Notes: generated by a model not told the origin, from the letters alone. A stretch of 64,000 bases of DNA from CAIWHR01 sp963830485 (GCA_963830485.1 CAWHNE010000006.1:77723-141722); one strand, 5' to 3'; numbered from the stretch's first letter, positions 34,961 through 45,285 are shown. Program-made: numbers and translations.

Positions 34961-37288
34961 TCAGAAGACCGTCCCGACCTGAAACTGGAAGCGCTGGAGC
35001 TTGTCGCCGGGCTGCTCGTTCAACGGGATGCCGTAGCTGAACTTGAGCGGGCCCACCGGCGAGTTCCAGGCGAGGCCGACGCCGGCCGAGTAGCGGAACG
35101 ATTCGTAGAGCGGCTCGATGTTGCCGTTGACGTAGATCTGGCCCGCATCGAAGAACACGCTGGCGCGCACCGACTTGTCGCCCTTCAGGACCGGGTAGAA
35201 GAGCTCGGCGTTGCCGACGATCTTGCGCTTGCCGCCGGTCGCGTTGCCGAAGATGTCCTTCGGCCCCAGCGATGCCGTGTCGTAGCCGCGCACCGAGCCG
35301 ACGCCGCCCGCGTAGAACGCCTTGAAGAACGGCAGCGGCTTGCCGCCGTAGCCGTCCCCGTACCCGACGTCGCCACGCAGCATCAGCACGAAATCCCCGT
35401 AGATCGGCCAGAAATTCTGGATCAGGTAGTTGAGCTTGTAGTAGGAAAGGTCGCCCGGAGGCAGTCCCCATTCTCCCAGCGCGCTCTGCAGCGTCCCCTT
35501 GGTAGGATAGATGATGTCGTCGCGGGTGTCACGCGACCAGCCGGCGGACAGGATGAAGCTGTTGGTCGTGGACCCGAACTCACGGACGTATTCGTAGTAG
35601 ATGGGCGGGCTGTTGGCGTCCAGCGTGAGATCCGTGTGCTCGTAGCGGAAGCCGACGTTGACCGTATCCGTCTCGCTGATCGGCACTCCGTACGACACCG
35701 CGGCGCCGTAGGTCTTCGACGAGTACTGGGACACGGACAGCGACGACGCGTCGGTCGTCCGGTAGTAGCCTTCGAGCGTGCGCGAGATGCCGTCGACGGT
35801 CCAGTAGGGCTCCATGAACGCGACCGAGACGGTCCGGTTGACCGTGCTCGTATTGATCGCCGCGATCAGCGCGTTGCCGCTGCCGAAGATGTTCTGCTGC
35901 GACACCGACGCGCAGAGCACGAGGCCGTCCGAGCTCGAATAGCCGATGCCGGCCTGCAAGCTGCCCGTCGCCTTCTCGGTGACGGTCACCTCGACGTCCG
36001 CCTGGTCGGTCGTGCCGGGCACCGGCGGGGTCTCGACGTTGACGTCGTCGAAGTAGCCGAGCCGCTTGATCCGGACCTTCGAGCGATCGATCCGCGCACT
36101 GTCGTACCACGCGCTCTCGAGCTGCCGCATCTCGCGGCGGATGACCTCGTCGCGCGTGCGCGCGTTGCCGCTGATGTTGATCTTCCGGACGTACACGCGG
36201 CGCCCGGGATCGACGTAGATCGTGAACGACGCCTCGTGCTTGTCGCGGTCGACCTCGGGCACGACGTTGACGTTCGCGAACGCGTAGCCCTCGGCTCCGA
36301 CGCGGTCGCTGATGCTCTTCGCGGTTACTTGCAGCTTTTCGCGCGAGTAGATCTCGCCGGGCCGGACCGAAACGAGCCGCGCCAGATCGGCCTCCGGCAC
36401 CGGCAGGTCGCCCGCGAGCCGGATGTCGGTCACGCGGAACGGCTCACCCTCGGTGATGTTGACCGTGATGTAGATGTCTTCCTTGTCCGGCGTGATCGAG
36501 ACCTGCGTCGACTCGATGTTGAACTCGAGGTAGCCGCGGTTCTGGTAGAAGCTGCGTAGCGTCTCGAGGTCCGCACCGAGCTTCTGCTTCGAGTACTGGT
36601 CGTTCTTCGTGTACCAGGTGAACCAGCCCGGAGTAGAGAGCTGCATTTCATTGAGCAGCTGCGCTTCGCTGAACGCCTTGTTGCCGACGATGTTGATTCG
36701 CGCGATCTTCGCCGAGTCGCCTTCGACGATGTTGAAGTTGACGGCGACGCGGTTGCGCTCCTGCGGGGTCACGGTCGTCGTCACCTGGGCGGCGTACCTC
36801 CCGCGCGTGATGTACTGGCGCTTCATCTCCTGCTCGGCACGGTCGAGCGCCGAGCGGTCGAAGATCTTCGCTTCGGCGAGGCCGATGTCCTTCAGTGCCT
36901 TCTTCAGCGTGTCGCTGTCGAACTCCTTGTTGCCGGAAATGTCGACCTTGCTGATCGTCGGACGCTCCTGCACGACGACGATCAGGACGCCGTTGTCGAC
37001 CTCGAGCCGCACATCGCGGAAGAAACCTGTAGCGAACAGCGCCTTCACGGCCTCCGCGGCCTTCGCGTCGTCGACGCGCTCGCCGACCTTGATCGGCAGG
37101 TACGAGAAGACGGTGCCCGCCTCGGTACGCTGGACGCCCTCGACACGGATGTCCTTGACGACGAACGGCTCGAACGCGCGCGCCGCGGGGGCGACCAGTC
37201 CAGCGAGGAGCGCGGCGACGAGTGCGGGGATCGCGCGGAGGCGCCGCGCGCGGCGGCGGCCGGCCTCAGGAGCCTGTCGGGTTTGCAT
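34961..37288 (-). CDS. bamA: outer membrane protein assembly factor BamA
   Basis: A 775-residue Omp85-family protein, the core of the BAM complex that folds proteins into the outer membrane. The signal peptide is followed by five POTRA domains from FEPFVVKDIRVEGVQRTEAG to about residue 420, then a 16-stranded barrel with the conserved VRGYDTASLGP in place of VRGF/Y and a C-terminal phenylalanine. ATG 37288 is the only ATG before the signal peptide, has no visible ribosome binding site, and lies inside a 32-base inverted repeat arm, so the first few codons come from a repeat element. The frame is intact. Confidence 0.95.
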   Translation of the reverse strand: MQTRQAPEAGRRRARRLRAIPALVAALLAGLVAPAARAFEPFVVKDIRVEGVQRTEAGTVFSYLPIKVGERVDDAKAAEAVKALFATGFFRDVRLEVDNGVLIVVVQERPTISKVDISGNKEFDSDTLKKALKDIGLAEAKIFDRSALDRAEQEMKRQYITRGRYAAQVTTTVTPQERNRVAVNFNIVEGDSAKIARINIVGNKAFSEAQLLNEMQLSTPGWFTWYTKNDQYSKQKLGADLETLRSFYQNRGYLEFNIESTQVSITPDKEDIYITVNITEGEPFRVTDIRLAGDLPVPEADLARLVSVRPGEIYSREKLQVTAKSISDRVGAEGYAFANVNVVPEVDRDKHEASFTIYVDPGRRVYVRKINISGNARTRDEVIRREMRQLESAWYDSARIDRSKVRIKRLGYFDDVNVETPPVPGTTDQADVEVTVTEKATGSLQAGIGYSSSDGLVLCASVSQQNIFGSGNALIAAINTSTVNRTVSVAFMEPYWTVDGISRTLEGYYRTTDASSLSVSQYSSKTYGAAVSYGVPISETDTVNVGFRYEHTDLTLDANSPPIYYEYVREFGSTTNSFILSAGWSRDTRDDIIYPTKGTLQSALGEWGLPPGDLSYYKLNYLIQNFWPIYGDFVLMLRGDVGYGDGYGGKPLPFFKAFYAGGVGSVRGYDTASLGPKDIFGNATGGKRKIVGNAELFYPVLKGDKSVRASVFFDAGQIYVNGNIEPLYESFRYSAGVGLAWNSPVGPLKFSYGIPLNEQPGDKLQRFQFQVGTVF

Positions 37289-37538
37289 TCACGTGTGCGA
37301 CGGCGGCGAAGCGGGCGCAGTTCAAGGCGCGAGTCCGATGGCATACCGAAAGTATGCCGAGGACGAGCAACGCGGAAATGCGCCCGCTTCGTCCCGTCCC
37401 TCCGGGTTGCTGCCAGAAAACACGTCTACGGCGTTGCTCGGCTGGCGAATATTCCCGATATTCGCTGCGCCTCGCGCCTGGCATCCATCGCTTTCTGGCC
37501 AAGCAACGCGCACGCGAATGCAAGCCCGACAGGCTCCT
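37268..37538. repeat. MITE-like structured element between rseP and bamA
   Basis: Terminal inverted repeats of 32 bases (37268-37299 and 37507-37538; both outer ends read AGGAGCCTGTCGGG) differ at three positions, all transitions. Inside are a 13-bp perfect stem (37307-37319 with 37379-37391), GGCATAC/GTATGCC (37340-37358), GCGAATAT/ATATTCGC (37445-37465), GCCAGAAA/TTTCTGGC (37412-37419 with 37492-37499) and GCGTTGCT/AGCAACGC (37431-37438 with 37502-37509). One end holds the bamA start codon and the other reaches the rseP stop. No open reading frame of its own is convincing. Confidence 0.7.
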
Positions 37539-38890
37539 AAAACAGACGGGAGAGGTCATTGAAAAGTGCCAGCGCCATCAATACCGCCAGCACCGCCATG
37601 CCGATGCGCTGGCCGACCTCGAAGGCGCGATCGGAAACGGGACTGCCCTTCAGCAATTCGGCGAAATAATACAGCAAATGGCCCCCATCCAGAAGCGGAA
37701 CGGGCAACAGGTTCAATACGCCGAGGCTGATGCTGATGAGCGCAAGATAGCCGATGAACGCGAGCGCGCCGGCCTGCGCCGACTGCCCTGCGAAATCGGC
37801 CATCGTCAGCGGTCCGCTGATGTTCTTGAGCGATGCCTCGCCGGTCAGCACACGGCCCAGCATCTTGAGCGTGAACACCGAAAGCTCCCACGTTCGGCGC
37901 ACGCCCTCGCCGAACGCTTCGACCACACCGTAGCGCACCGTCACCGCGAGCCGGGCCGCCGCCGCGGGGTCGACCTTGAGCCGAACGCCGGCGACGCCGA
38001 TCCGGCGCCCGGCCTGCTCGATCGCCTCGGTGGTCATCGTCGCGTCGAACTCGGTGCCGTCGCGCGCGATGCGGAACGTGACCGCCGCTGCCGGCTTGGC
38101 ATTGGTGCGCGCGGCCGCGTCGGCAGGCGAATGAACGGACACGCCGTCGATCGCGACGATGCGATCGCCGGTCCTGAGCCCTGCGCGATCGGCGGGCTTG
38201 CCCGCGACGACTTGATCGATGATCGGCGCGCCGAGGTCGGCGCTGAGGCCCAGCAGCGGCATGAAATTGCTTTCCCACTCCTCCGCACCGAGCGCGGCTA
38301 GCGGGAGGAGGCGCGTGGCCGTCGAGCCGTCCGGACGCTCGACCGTGAGCGATGCGTCGGGACGTCCGGACAGCCGTAGCAGCCGCCAGCGCAGGTCCTG
38401 CCAGCTCCGCACGGGCGCGCCGTCGACGGCAGTCACGAGGTCGCCCTCGCGCACGCCGGCGAGCGCGGCCGGCGTGCCGGCAGGCGGCGCCGCGACGCAG
38501 GGCACGCTGCCCCGGAATGCCGGCCACGTACGTACCCGCGAACAGGAGTACGGCGAGCACGAGATTGGCGATGGGGCCCGCGGCGACGATCGCAATCCGC
38601 CGGCCGACGCTCTGGCGATTGAAGGCGCGCGCGCGATCCTCCGGCGCGACGTCGCCCTCGCGTTCGTCGGCCATTTTCACGTAGCCGCCGAGCGGCACCG
38701 CGGAGAGCGCCCATTCGGTGCGGTCGGGTCCGTAGCGGCGCGACCAGACGACGCGCCCGAATCCGACGGAAAACCGCAGCACCTTGACGCCGAGCGCGCG
38801 CGCGACCCAGAAGTGGCCGAGCTCGTGGAAGACGACGAGCACGCCCAGCACGACGAGGAACGCGAGCAGCTTCTGGAGAATGTCCATCAT
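37537..38890 (-). CDS. rseP: site-2 intramembrane protease RseP (frameshifted)
   Basis: A zinc metalloprotease of about 450 residues that cuts the anti-sigma factor RseA within the membrane. The metal site is VVFHELGHFWVAR near the N-terminus and NLLPVPLLDGGHLLYY near the C-terminus; two PDZ domains lie between. The frame changes at 38510-38513, where a run of four C on the plus strand should be three (restoring IPGSVPCVAAPPAG). Its ATG overlaps the dxr stop (ATGA). Its stop lies next to a structured repeat element. Confidence 0.92.
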
Positions 38891-40092
38891 GTCACCGGCG
38901 CCGCCACGCCGGCCGGGAGCAGGAGAAATGCGCGCGTCGCGGCGCGCGCTTCGCGGTCGGCATCGAGCGCGTCGTCGAGCGCATGCACGGGCCGCGCCGG
39001 CAGCCGCGCGAGCGCCTCGGCGCAGGCCGGCGCGATGTCCGTGTAGCGGATCCGGCCGTCGAGAAACGCCGCGACGGCCACTTCGTTGGCCGCGTTCAGG
39101 ACCGCGGGCGCGGTGCCGCCCGCCGCGAGCGCCTCGTAGGCGAGCGCGAGGCACGGAAACCGCACGTGATCCGGCGCCTCGAACGTGAGCGGGCCGTGGC
39201 GCGCCAGGTCGAGCGGGTCCACGCCGGCGCCGATGCGGTCGGGATACGCGAGCGCCTGGGCGATCGGCGTGCGCATGTCGGGATTTCCTAGCTGGGCGAG
39301 CACGCTGCCGTCAACGTATTCGACCAGCGAATGGATGACGCTCTCCGGGTGGATCACGACCTCGATCGCCTCGCGCGGCACGCCGAACAGCCAGTGCGCC
39401 TCGATCACCTCGAGCCCCTTGTTCATCATCGTCGCCGAATCGACGCTGATCTTGCGCCCCATCACCCAGTTCGGGTGCGCGCACGCCTCGTCCGGCGTCA
39501 CGCGCGCGAGCTCGGCAGGCGACCGCGTGCGGAACGGTCCGCCCGACGCCGTGAGCAGAATGCGGCGCACGCCGGCGGCCGCCGGGTCGCGCGGCATGCG
39601 CGCGGGCAGGCACTGGAAGATCGCGTTGTGCTCGCTGTCGATGGGCAGGAGCGTCGCGCCGCCGTCGGCCACCGCAGCCATGAAGGCGGCCCCGCCGATC
39701 ACGAGCGCCTCCTTGTTCGCGAGCAGGATGCGCTTGCCCGCACGCGCGGCGGCGAGCGTGGGCCCGAGGCCCGCGCCGCCAACGATCGCGGCGAGCACCG
39801 TGTCTGCCTCGGGCATCGCCGCGACGGCGCAGAGCCCGGCTTCGCCGGCCAGGACCTGCGTCGGCAGCCCAGTGCCGGCCAGGTCCTGCTCGAGCGCGCG
39901 GGCGGCGTCGGCGTCGCGCAGCGCCGCGAGGCGCGGGCGGTAGCGGCGGCAAAGCGCGGCGAGCTTGTCCGCGTCGCGGTTCGCGGCGAGCGCGACCACC
40001 TCGAACCGCTCGGGATGGCGCGAGATCACGTCGAGCGTCGAGGCTCCGATCGACCCCGTCGCGCCGAGCAGGCTCACCCGATGCATCGTCAT
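38887..40092 (-). CDS. dxr: 1-deoxy-D-xylulose 5-phosphate reductoisomerase
   Basis: A 401-residue NADPH enzyme, second step of the MEP isoprenoid pathway. The nucleotide motif is VSLLGATGSIGASTLDVI; metal and substrate residues lie in PIDSEHNAIFQCL, LTASGGPFRT, HPNWVMGRKISVDSATMMNK and a later EVIEAHWLF. ATG 40092 overlaps the cdsA stop (ATGA). The MEP product supplies UppS and the hopanoid genes at the right end of the window. The frame is intact. Confidence 0.95.
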   Translation of the reverse strand: MTMHRVSLLGATGSIGASTLDVISRHPERFEVVALAANRDADKLAALCRRYRPRLAALRDADAARALEQDLAGTGLPTQVLAGEAGLCAVAAMPEADTVLAAIVGGAGLGPTLAAARAGKRILLANKEALVIGGAAFMAAVADGGATLLPIDSEHNAIFQCLPARMPRDPAAAGVRRILLTASGGPFRTRSPAELARVTPDEACAHPNWVMGRKISVDSATMMNKGLEVIEAHWLFGVPREAIEVVIHPESVIHSLVEYVDGSVLAQLGNPDMRTPIAQALAYPDRIGAGVDPLDLARHGPLTFEAPDHVRFPCLALAYEALAAGGTAPAVLNAANEVAVAAFLDGRIRYTDIAPACAEALARLPARPVHALDDALDADREARAATRAFLLLPAGVAAPVT

Positions 40093-40932
40093 GGCAGGAA
40101 CAACGCTGCGAGGAGCGCGGCGGCCGGCATCGACGACAGCAGCGCGTCGATGCGATCGAGTACGCCGCCGTGCCCGGGCAGCAGCGTGCCACTGTCCTTC
40201 ACACCGGCATGGCGCTTGAGCAGCGACTCGACGAGGTCGCCCTTCGATGGACAATGCAGCGATCGCAAGCGCGAGCGCCACCCACGCACCCGTCGCGGTC
40301 GCGCTCACCTCGCTCGAGTAGCCTGCTCGGGGCGCGAGCGGGACGAGCGCGAGCGCGTAGACGGCGACCGCCGCCAACGCACCGTAGACGCCTTCCCAGG
40401 TCTTGCCGGGACTGATCGCGGGCGCAAGCTTGCGTCGGCCGAACGCGCGACCCGTGAAATAGGCCGCAGTATCGGCGATCCAGACGATCGCGAGCGCGGC
40501 CAGCACGAGCCACGGCGAGCGCGCCTGCAGCTGCACGACCGCCGCCCAGGCCCCGATCAGCACGATCAAGCCGACCGCCGCCAGCGCGAACCTCGACGCG
40601 GGCCGCGCGTTCGCGCGAAGCCACTGCGGCGCGACGACGAGCCAGAACGCAAGCGCCGGTCCGCACAGCGCGAGCAACACGCCGACGGGCCAGCCGTGAG
40701 GGCCGAACCCGGCGGCGGGCACGACGAGCAGGAGCGCACCGCCCGCTACAGTAACGGCCGCGAAGACGACACCTTCGCGACGGCCGTATCCGCTGAGCCG
40801 CGCCCATTCGACCGCGCCCAGCGCGATCGCAGCGAGCGCCGCGACCGCCCAGCCCGCCGGCGGCAGCGCGAACAGCGCCGCCAGCACGAGCGGAATCAGG
40901 ACGAGCGCGGTGGCGATTCGCGTCGACAGCAT
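40089..40932 (-). CDS. cdsA: phosphatidate cytidylyltransferase (frameshifted)
   Basis: A multi-helix membrane enzyme of about 280 residues that makes CDP-diacylglycerol for phospholipids. The C-terminal signature (GDLVESLLKRHAGVKDSG ... LPGHGGVLDRIDALL) is in a different frame from the N-terminal helices; the break near 40247 is repaired by removing one base (reading IEGDLVES). KTWEGVYGALAA and FGRRKLAPAISPG are also typical. ATG 40932 starts the first helix; GTG 40977, overlapping the uppS stop, is an alternative. Confidence 0.92.
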
Positions 40933-40973
40933 CGCGCTCGCGGGCGCAGCGGAACGGAAGGCCGCGCGCGCCG

Positions 40974-41736
40974 TCACGCGCCCTGCGCCGCCGCCAGCTG
41001 CTCGCTCGTCCGGCCGAAGCGCCGCTCGCGCTGGGCGTACCACTCGATCGCCGTGTCGAGCGCGGCGGCGTCGAAGTCGGGCCACAGCATCGGCGTGAAA
41101 TAGAGCTCGGTGTAGGCGAGCTGCCAGAGCAGGAAATTCGAGACGCGCTGCTCGCCGCCCGTGCGGATGAACAGGTCGGGCTCCGGCGCGTAGGCCATCG
41201 CCAGGTAGGGCTCGATGGACTCCGCGTGAAGTGGCCCTCGCTCGCCGCGTCAGGATTCGCGGCGAAGTAGCGCCGCGCGGCCTGCGCGATGTCCCAGCGG
41301 CCGCCGTAGTTCGCGGCGATCGTCAGCGTGAGCCGCCGAGTTCGCGGCCGTCAGCGCCTCGCCTTCGGCGATCAGCTCGCGGATGCGGCGATCGAAGCGC
41401 GCGAGATCGCCGACGACCTTGAACCGGATGCCGTTCTCGTGGAGCTTCGCGACCTCCTGCTCGAGCGCGCGCAGGAACAGGTCCATCAGGATCGAGACCT
41501 CCTCCTCCGGGCGGCGCCAGTTCTCGCTCGAGAATGCGAACAGCGTCAGGTAGCCGACGCCGCGCTCGGCGCAGGCGCGCACGATCCCGCGCACGGCCTC
41601 GCCGCCGCGGCGGTGGCCCGGCGACGCGCGGGAGCCGCCGGTGCCGCGCCCAGCGTCCGTTGCCGTCCATGATGATCGCGACGTGCTGCGGCACGTCGCC
41701 GGTCTTCGGGATTGCTCGTGTCGAGGAAGTAAACAA
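40974..41736 (-). CDS. uppS: undecaprenyl diphosphate synthase (several frameshifts)
   Basis: A cis-prenyltransferase of about 254 residues that makes the lipid carrier for peptidoglycan. HVAIIMDGNGRWAR with the catalytic Asp, LTLFAFSSENWRRP, and PDLFIRTGGEQRVSNFLLWQ are hallmark motifs but lie in three frames. Breaks near 41630 and 41340 are repaired by removing one base each; the one near 41230 by adding one. TTG 41736 gives the MFTSSTRAIPK... N-terminus typical of the family, with no strong ribosome binding site. Confidence 0.9.
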
Positions 41737-41796
41737 AGTATGTACGGGGTCGCGCGGGCGAAGCCCGCATGCGACGCCGGGATCGTCAAGAAGTTT

Positions 41797-42354
41797 TCAC
41801 ACGGCCATCAAGTCCGCCTCTTTCGCCGCGAGGACCTTGTCGATCTCGGCGATGTAGCGGTCGGTGAGCTTCTGCACGTCGGTCTGCGCATGGCGCTCGT
41901 CGTCCTCGGCCACGGCGTGGTCCTTGAGAAGTTTCTTCAGGTGCTCGTTCGCGTCGCGGCGGACGTTGCGCACCGCGACGCGCGCGGTCTCGGCCTCGTG
42001 GCGGACCACCTTGATGAGGTCGCGGCGGCGCTCCTCGGTCAGCGCGGGCATCGGCACGCGGATCAGGTCGCCGCTCGTCGCCGGATTGAGACCGAGGTCG
42101 GAGTCGCGGATCGCCTTCTCGATCACCGGCACCATCTTCTTCTCCCAGGGCTGCACGGTGATCGTCCGCGCGTCGGCGAGCGTCACGTTCGCGCACTGGT
42201 TGATCGGCATCGGCGCGCCGTAGTAGTCGACGTGGATGTGGTCGAGCAGGCCCGTGTGCGCGCGACCGGTGCGGACCTTGGTCAGGTCGTGCTTCAGCGT
42301 CTCGACCGTCTTGCCCATCTTCTGCTCGGCGGTCTTCTTGATGTCGGCAATCAT
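41797..42354 (-). CDS. frr: ribosome recycling factor
   Basis: A 185-residue protein that splits the post-termination ribosome together with EF-G. The family motifs are visible: VRTGRAHTGLLDHIHVDYYG, PWEKKMVPVIEKAIRDSDLG and LTEERRRDLIKVV. ATG 42354 is preceded by GGGAGTCCAC. It lies between pyrH and uppS in the usual order. The frame is intact. Confidence 0.96.
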   Translation of the reverse strand: MIADIKKTAEQKMGKTVETLKHDLTKVRTGRAHTGLLDHIHVDYYGAPMPINQCANVTLADARTITVQPWEKKMVPVIEKAIRDSDLGLNPATSGDLIRVPMPALTEERRRDLIKVVRHEAETARVAVRNVRRDANEHLKKLLKDHAVAEDDERHAQTDVQKLTDRYIAEIDKVLAAKEADLMAV

Positions 42355-42389
42355 GTGGACTCCCTGAATCCGTTCGCCGGATGCGGAAC

Positions 42390-43164
42390 TCAGCAATGCA
42401 CGAGCGTCCCCTCGTCGCCGCCCAGGACGACGCGCTTGAGCGCTCCCGGCACGAAGATCGAGAACACCTTGAGCAGCATGTTCTGGTCGCGGCACAGCGC
42501 CAGCGCCGTCGCGTCCATCACCTTGAGATTCTTGACGATCGCCTCGTCGAACGTGAGGTCCATGTAGCGCTTCGCCGTGGTGTCCTTGTTCGGGTCGGCG
42601 GTGTAGACGCCGTCGACCTTGGTCGCCTTCAGCACGATGTCGACGCCCATCTCGCGGCCGCGGAGCGCGGCGGCGGTGTCAGTCGTGAAGAACGGATTGC
42701 CGGTGCCGGCGGCGAAGATCACGACCTTGCGCTCCTCGAGGTAGCGCAGCGCCTTGCCGCGGATGTACGGCTCGGCGACCTGGTCGATGCGTAGCGCCGA
42801 CTGCACCCGCGACTCGACGCCCGCGCGGCGCAGCGCGTCCTGCAGCGCAAGCGCGTTCATGAGCGTGGCCAGCATCCCCATGTAGTCGGCGGTCGCACGA
42901 TCCATGCCCGCGGCCCCCGGAGCGACGCCGCGGAAGATGTTGCCACCGCCGATCACGACCGCGACCTCGACGCCGAGCCGCGTTACCTCCGCGATCTCGG
43001 CGACGATCCGGTCGATCGACCTCGCGGTTGATCCCATAGGCGTCGGCGCCCATCAGCGCCTCGCCCGACAGCTTGAGCAGGATGCGGCGGTACGCAGGCT
43101 CGGTCGCGGCCGCCGGTGCGGCGGCGACAGCGGCGATCGGCGCGACGGCGGCGGGCGGGTTCAT
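42390..43164 (-). CDS. pyrH: UMP kinase (frameshifted)
   Basis: A UMP kinase of about 257 residues of the amino-acid kinase fold, making UDP for pyrimidine nucleotides. YRRILLKLSGEALMG at the N-terminus and VVIGGGNIFRG are the phosphate-binding motifs; ATKVDGVYTADP is the C-terminal signature. The break near 43029 is repaired by removing one base (reading REVIDRIVAEI). An Ala/Pro-rich extension of about 22 residues precedes the core. ATG 43164 follows GGAG by seven bases. Confidence 0.94.
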
Positions 43165-43257
43165 GCGACAGCTCCTTGGTTCGGCTGCTACTTCAAAGGA
43201 GGGGTCGACCGGCGCGCGCAGCGCTTGCCGTCGAACCCCTTTTTCCATCAGAAGTTT

Positions 43258-44141
43258 TCACGCCTTGGCCATCGCCGCGACCTCGGCCGCGAAATCGTCC
43301 TTCTTCTTCTCGATGCCTTCGCCGACGACGTAGAGCTCGAAGCCGTGCACGCTCGCGCCCTGTGCCTTCAGCAAGTCGCCGACCGTCTGCTTGCCGTCGC
43401 CCTTGACGAACGGCTGGCCCAGGAGCGTCACGTCGGCGACGAATTTCGCGACGCCGCCCTCCACCATCTTCTCGACGATGTTGGCAGGCTTGCCGGACTC
43501 GGCCGCCTGCGCCGTCTTGATCTTGCGCTCGTGTTCGATCACGTCAGCGGGCACGCCGTCGCGGGCCACGGCCATCGGCTTCGACGCCGCGATGTGCATC
43601 GCGAGGTCCTTGCCGAGCGGCGCCGCGCCTCCGTCCACGTCGACCAGCACGCCGATCTTCGTGCCGTGCACGTACGACGCCAGCTTGCCCTTCGCCTCGC
43701 GCCGCACGAAACGGCGCACCGTCATGTTCTCGCCGATCTTCTGCACGAGCGCGACCCGTCGTCCCTCGACGGTTTCGCCCGACGCGAGCGATAGCGCCGA
43801 CAGCGCGGCGGGATCGGCCGGCGCATGGCGCGCGACGAGCTGCGCGATCTCGGCGGCGAACGCGCGGAAGTCCTCGTTCTTGGCGACGAAGTCGGTTTCG
43901 CAGTTGACCTCGACCAGCACGCCGACCTTCGCGTCAGCGCGCGACGAAGAGGCCGATCACGCCTTCGGCAGCTACGCGGCTCGCCGCCTTGGACGCCTTG
44001 GCGCCGCTCTTGATCCGCAGCAGATCCTCTGCCTTCGCGAGGTCGCCCGCGCTCTCGGCTCAGCGCCTTCTTGCACTCCATCATGCCCAGCCCGGTGCGC
44101 TGGCGCAGCTCCATCACCATGCTCGCGGAGATTTCCGCCAT
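43258..44141 (-). CDS. tsf: translation elongation factor Ts (two frameshifts)
   Basis: EF-Ts of about 293 residues, the guanine nucleotide exchange factor for EF-Tu. The UBA-like start MVMELRQRTGLGMMECKKAL and the TDFVAKN core motif are both present. Two one-base insertions are inferred: near 44058 (reading ALSESAGDLAKAE) and near 43937. The gene follows rpsB by 134 bases with a strong palindromic hairpin in the gap. ATG 44141 is chosen at the conserved start. Confidence 0.94.
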
Positions 44142-44242
44142 GTCGTACCCCGTCATCTCGTTGTCGTCGGAGCCGCTGCGTGACCGCAAGTTCCGCCCCG
44201 CCCCAAGGCCGCGTAGCACGGCCGCGGTGCTCCCGGCCAAGA

Positions 44243-44264
44243 AAAGGGGGCCGCGGCCCCCTTT
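44243..44264 (-). terminator. terminator-like or attenuator hairpin between rpsB and tsf
   Basis: A perfect 22-bp palindrome centred on GGGGGCCGCGGCCCCC (44246-44261) with T-rich flanks on both strands, directly after the rpsB stop. On the minus strand TTTTC follows it. It probably attenuates transcription from rpsB into tsf; full termination is unlikely because tsf needs expression. Confidence 0.65.
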
Positions 44265-44275
44265 CTCCGGGTCAA

Positions 44276-45016
44276 TCAAGCCGCCGGTTCGGAGACCTCG
44301 ACGAACTCCTCACCCGCCTGGACGATCTCCTGGATCACGAGGCTCCGGCCCTCGAGCACGGCGTCCGCCGCGCCGCGCGCATAGAGGCGAATCGCGCGGC
44401 TCGAGTCGTCGTTGCCCGGAATCACGTGCGCGATGCCGAGCGGCGAGTGGTTGGTGTCGACGACGGCGACGATCGGGATGCCGAGCTTCATCGCCTCCGA
44501 CACCGCGATCTTGTGATAGCCGACGTCGATCACGAACAGCGCGTCGGGCAGCCCGCCCATGTCCTTGATGCCGCCCAGGCTCTTGTTCAGCTTGTCCATC
44601 TCGCGCTGGAGCGTGAGCGCCTCGCGCTTGTTCATCTTCTCGAAGGTGCCATCGTCGCGCATCGCCTCGAGGTCCTTCAGTCGCTTGACCGAGGCCTTGA
44701 CCGTCTTGAAGTTGGTGAGCATGCCGCCGAGCCAGCGGGCGTCGACGAACGGCATGCCGCAGCGACGGGCCTCCTCGGCGACGATGTCGCGCGCCTGGCG
44801 CTTGGTGCCGACGAACAGGATCGTGCCCTTGTTCGAGGCCAGTTGGCGGATGAACTTCATCGCCTCCTGGTAGAGCTGCATCGTCTTTTCGAGGTTGACG
44901 ATGTGAATCTTGTTGCGGTGGCCGAAGATGTATTCGGCCATTTTCGGGTTCCAGTACCGCGTCTGGTGACCGAAGTGGACCCCGGCCTCCAGCATCTGGC
45001 GCATCGTGACGGACAT
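44276..45016 (-). CDS. rpsB: 30S ribosomal protein S2
   Basis: A 246-residue ribosomal protein S2, full length. Motifs include MRQMLEAGVHFGHQTRYWNP, FVDARWLGGMLTNFKTV and PDALFVIDVGYHKIAV. ATG 45016 follows GGAGTCACG. It is the first gene of the long minus-strand block ending at rnhB. The frame is intact. Confidence 0.97.
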   Translation of the reverse strand: MSVTMRQMLEAGVHFGHQTRYWNPKMAEYIFGHRNKIHIVNLEKTMQLYQEAMKFIRQLASNKGTILFVGTKRQARDIVAEEARRCGMPFVDARWLGGMLTNFKTVKASVKRLKDLEAMRDDGTFEKMNKREALTLQREMDKLNKSLGGIKDMGGLPDALFVIDVGYHKIAVSEAMKLGIPIVAVVDTNHSPLGIAHVIPGNDDSSRAIRLYARGAADAVLEGRSLVIQEIVQAGEEFVEVSEPAA

Positions 45017-45209
45017 CGTGACTCCTGACAGGGTTGGACCACGACCCGCATGTCGGCTCGAGCGCCGCCCGACGATTGCATCCGGACGGCCGTTCGGGCA
45101 CCCTGAGGTGCGCGGGTCTGCGAATTTTCCCGATCCGCCCCGCCTCGCGGGCGGCGCCGACCGCCCCGGCGAGCCGGGATCGAGCGGCAACAGATCGAGC
45201 TAACATTCA

Positions 45210-45218
45210 ATTTTAGCA
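45210..45218 (-). promoter_or_regulatory. candidate rpsB promoter (extended -10)
   Basis: TGCTAAAAT on the minus strand fits an extended -10 element (TGn then TAAAAT). It lies about 194 bases upstream of the rpsB start, in one of the few AT-rich patches of the 269-base gap shared with the divergent ygfZ. No good -35 is seen. Confidence 0.45.
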
Positions 45219-45285
45219 CGGAATTTTCCTCCGGGCGAGCCGGCGCGGCCCCCGCCGCAGCCCGTATCCCGGCCGTCCCGACCCC

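Noticed and set aside
40974..41800. A CRISPR or tandem repeat array
   Set aside because: The region only looks repetitive because of GC-rich codons; no regularly spaced direct repeats were found here or elsewhere in the window.
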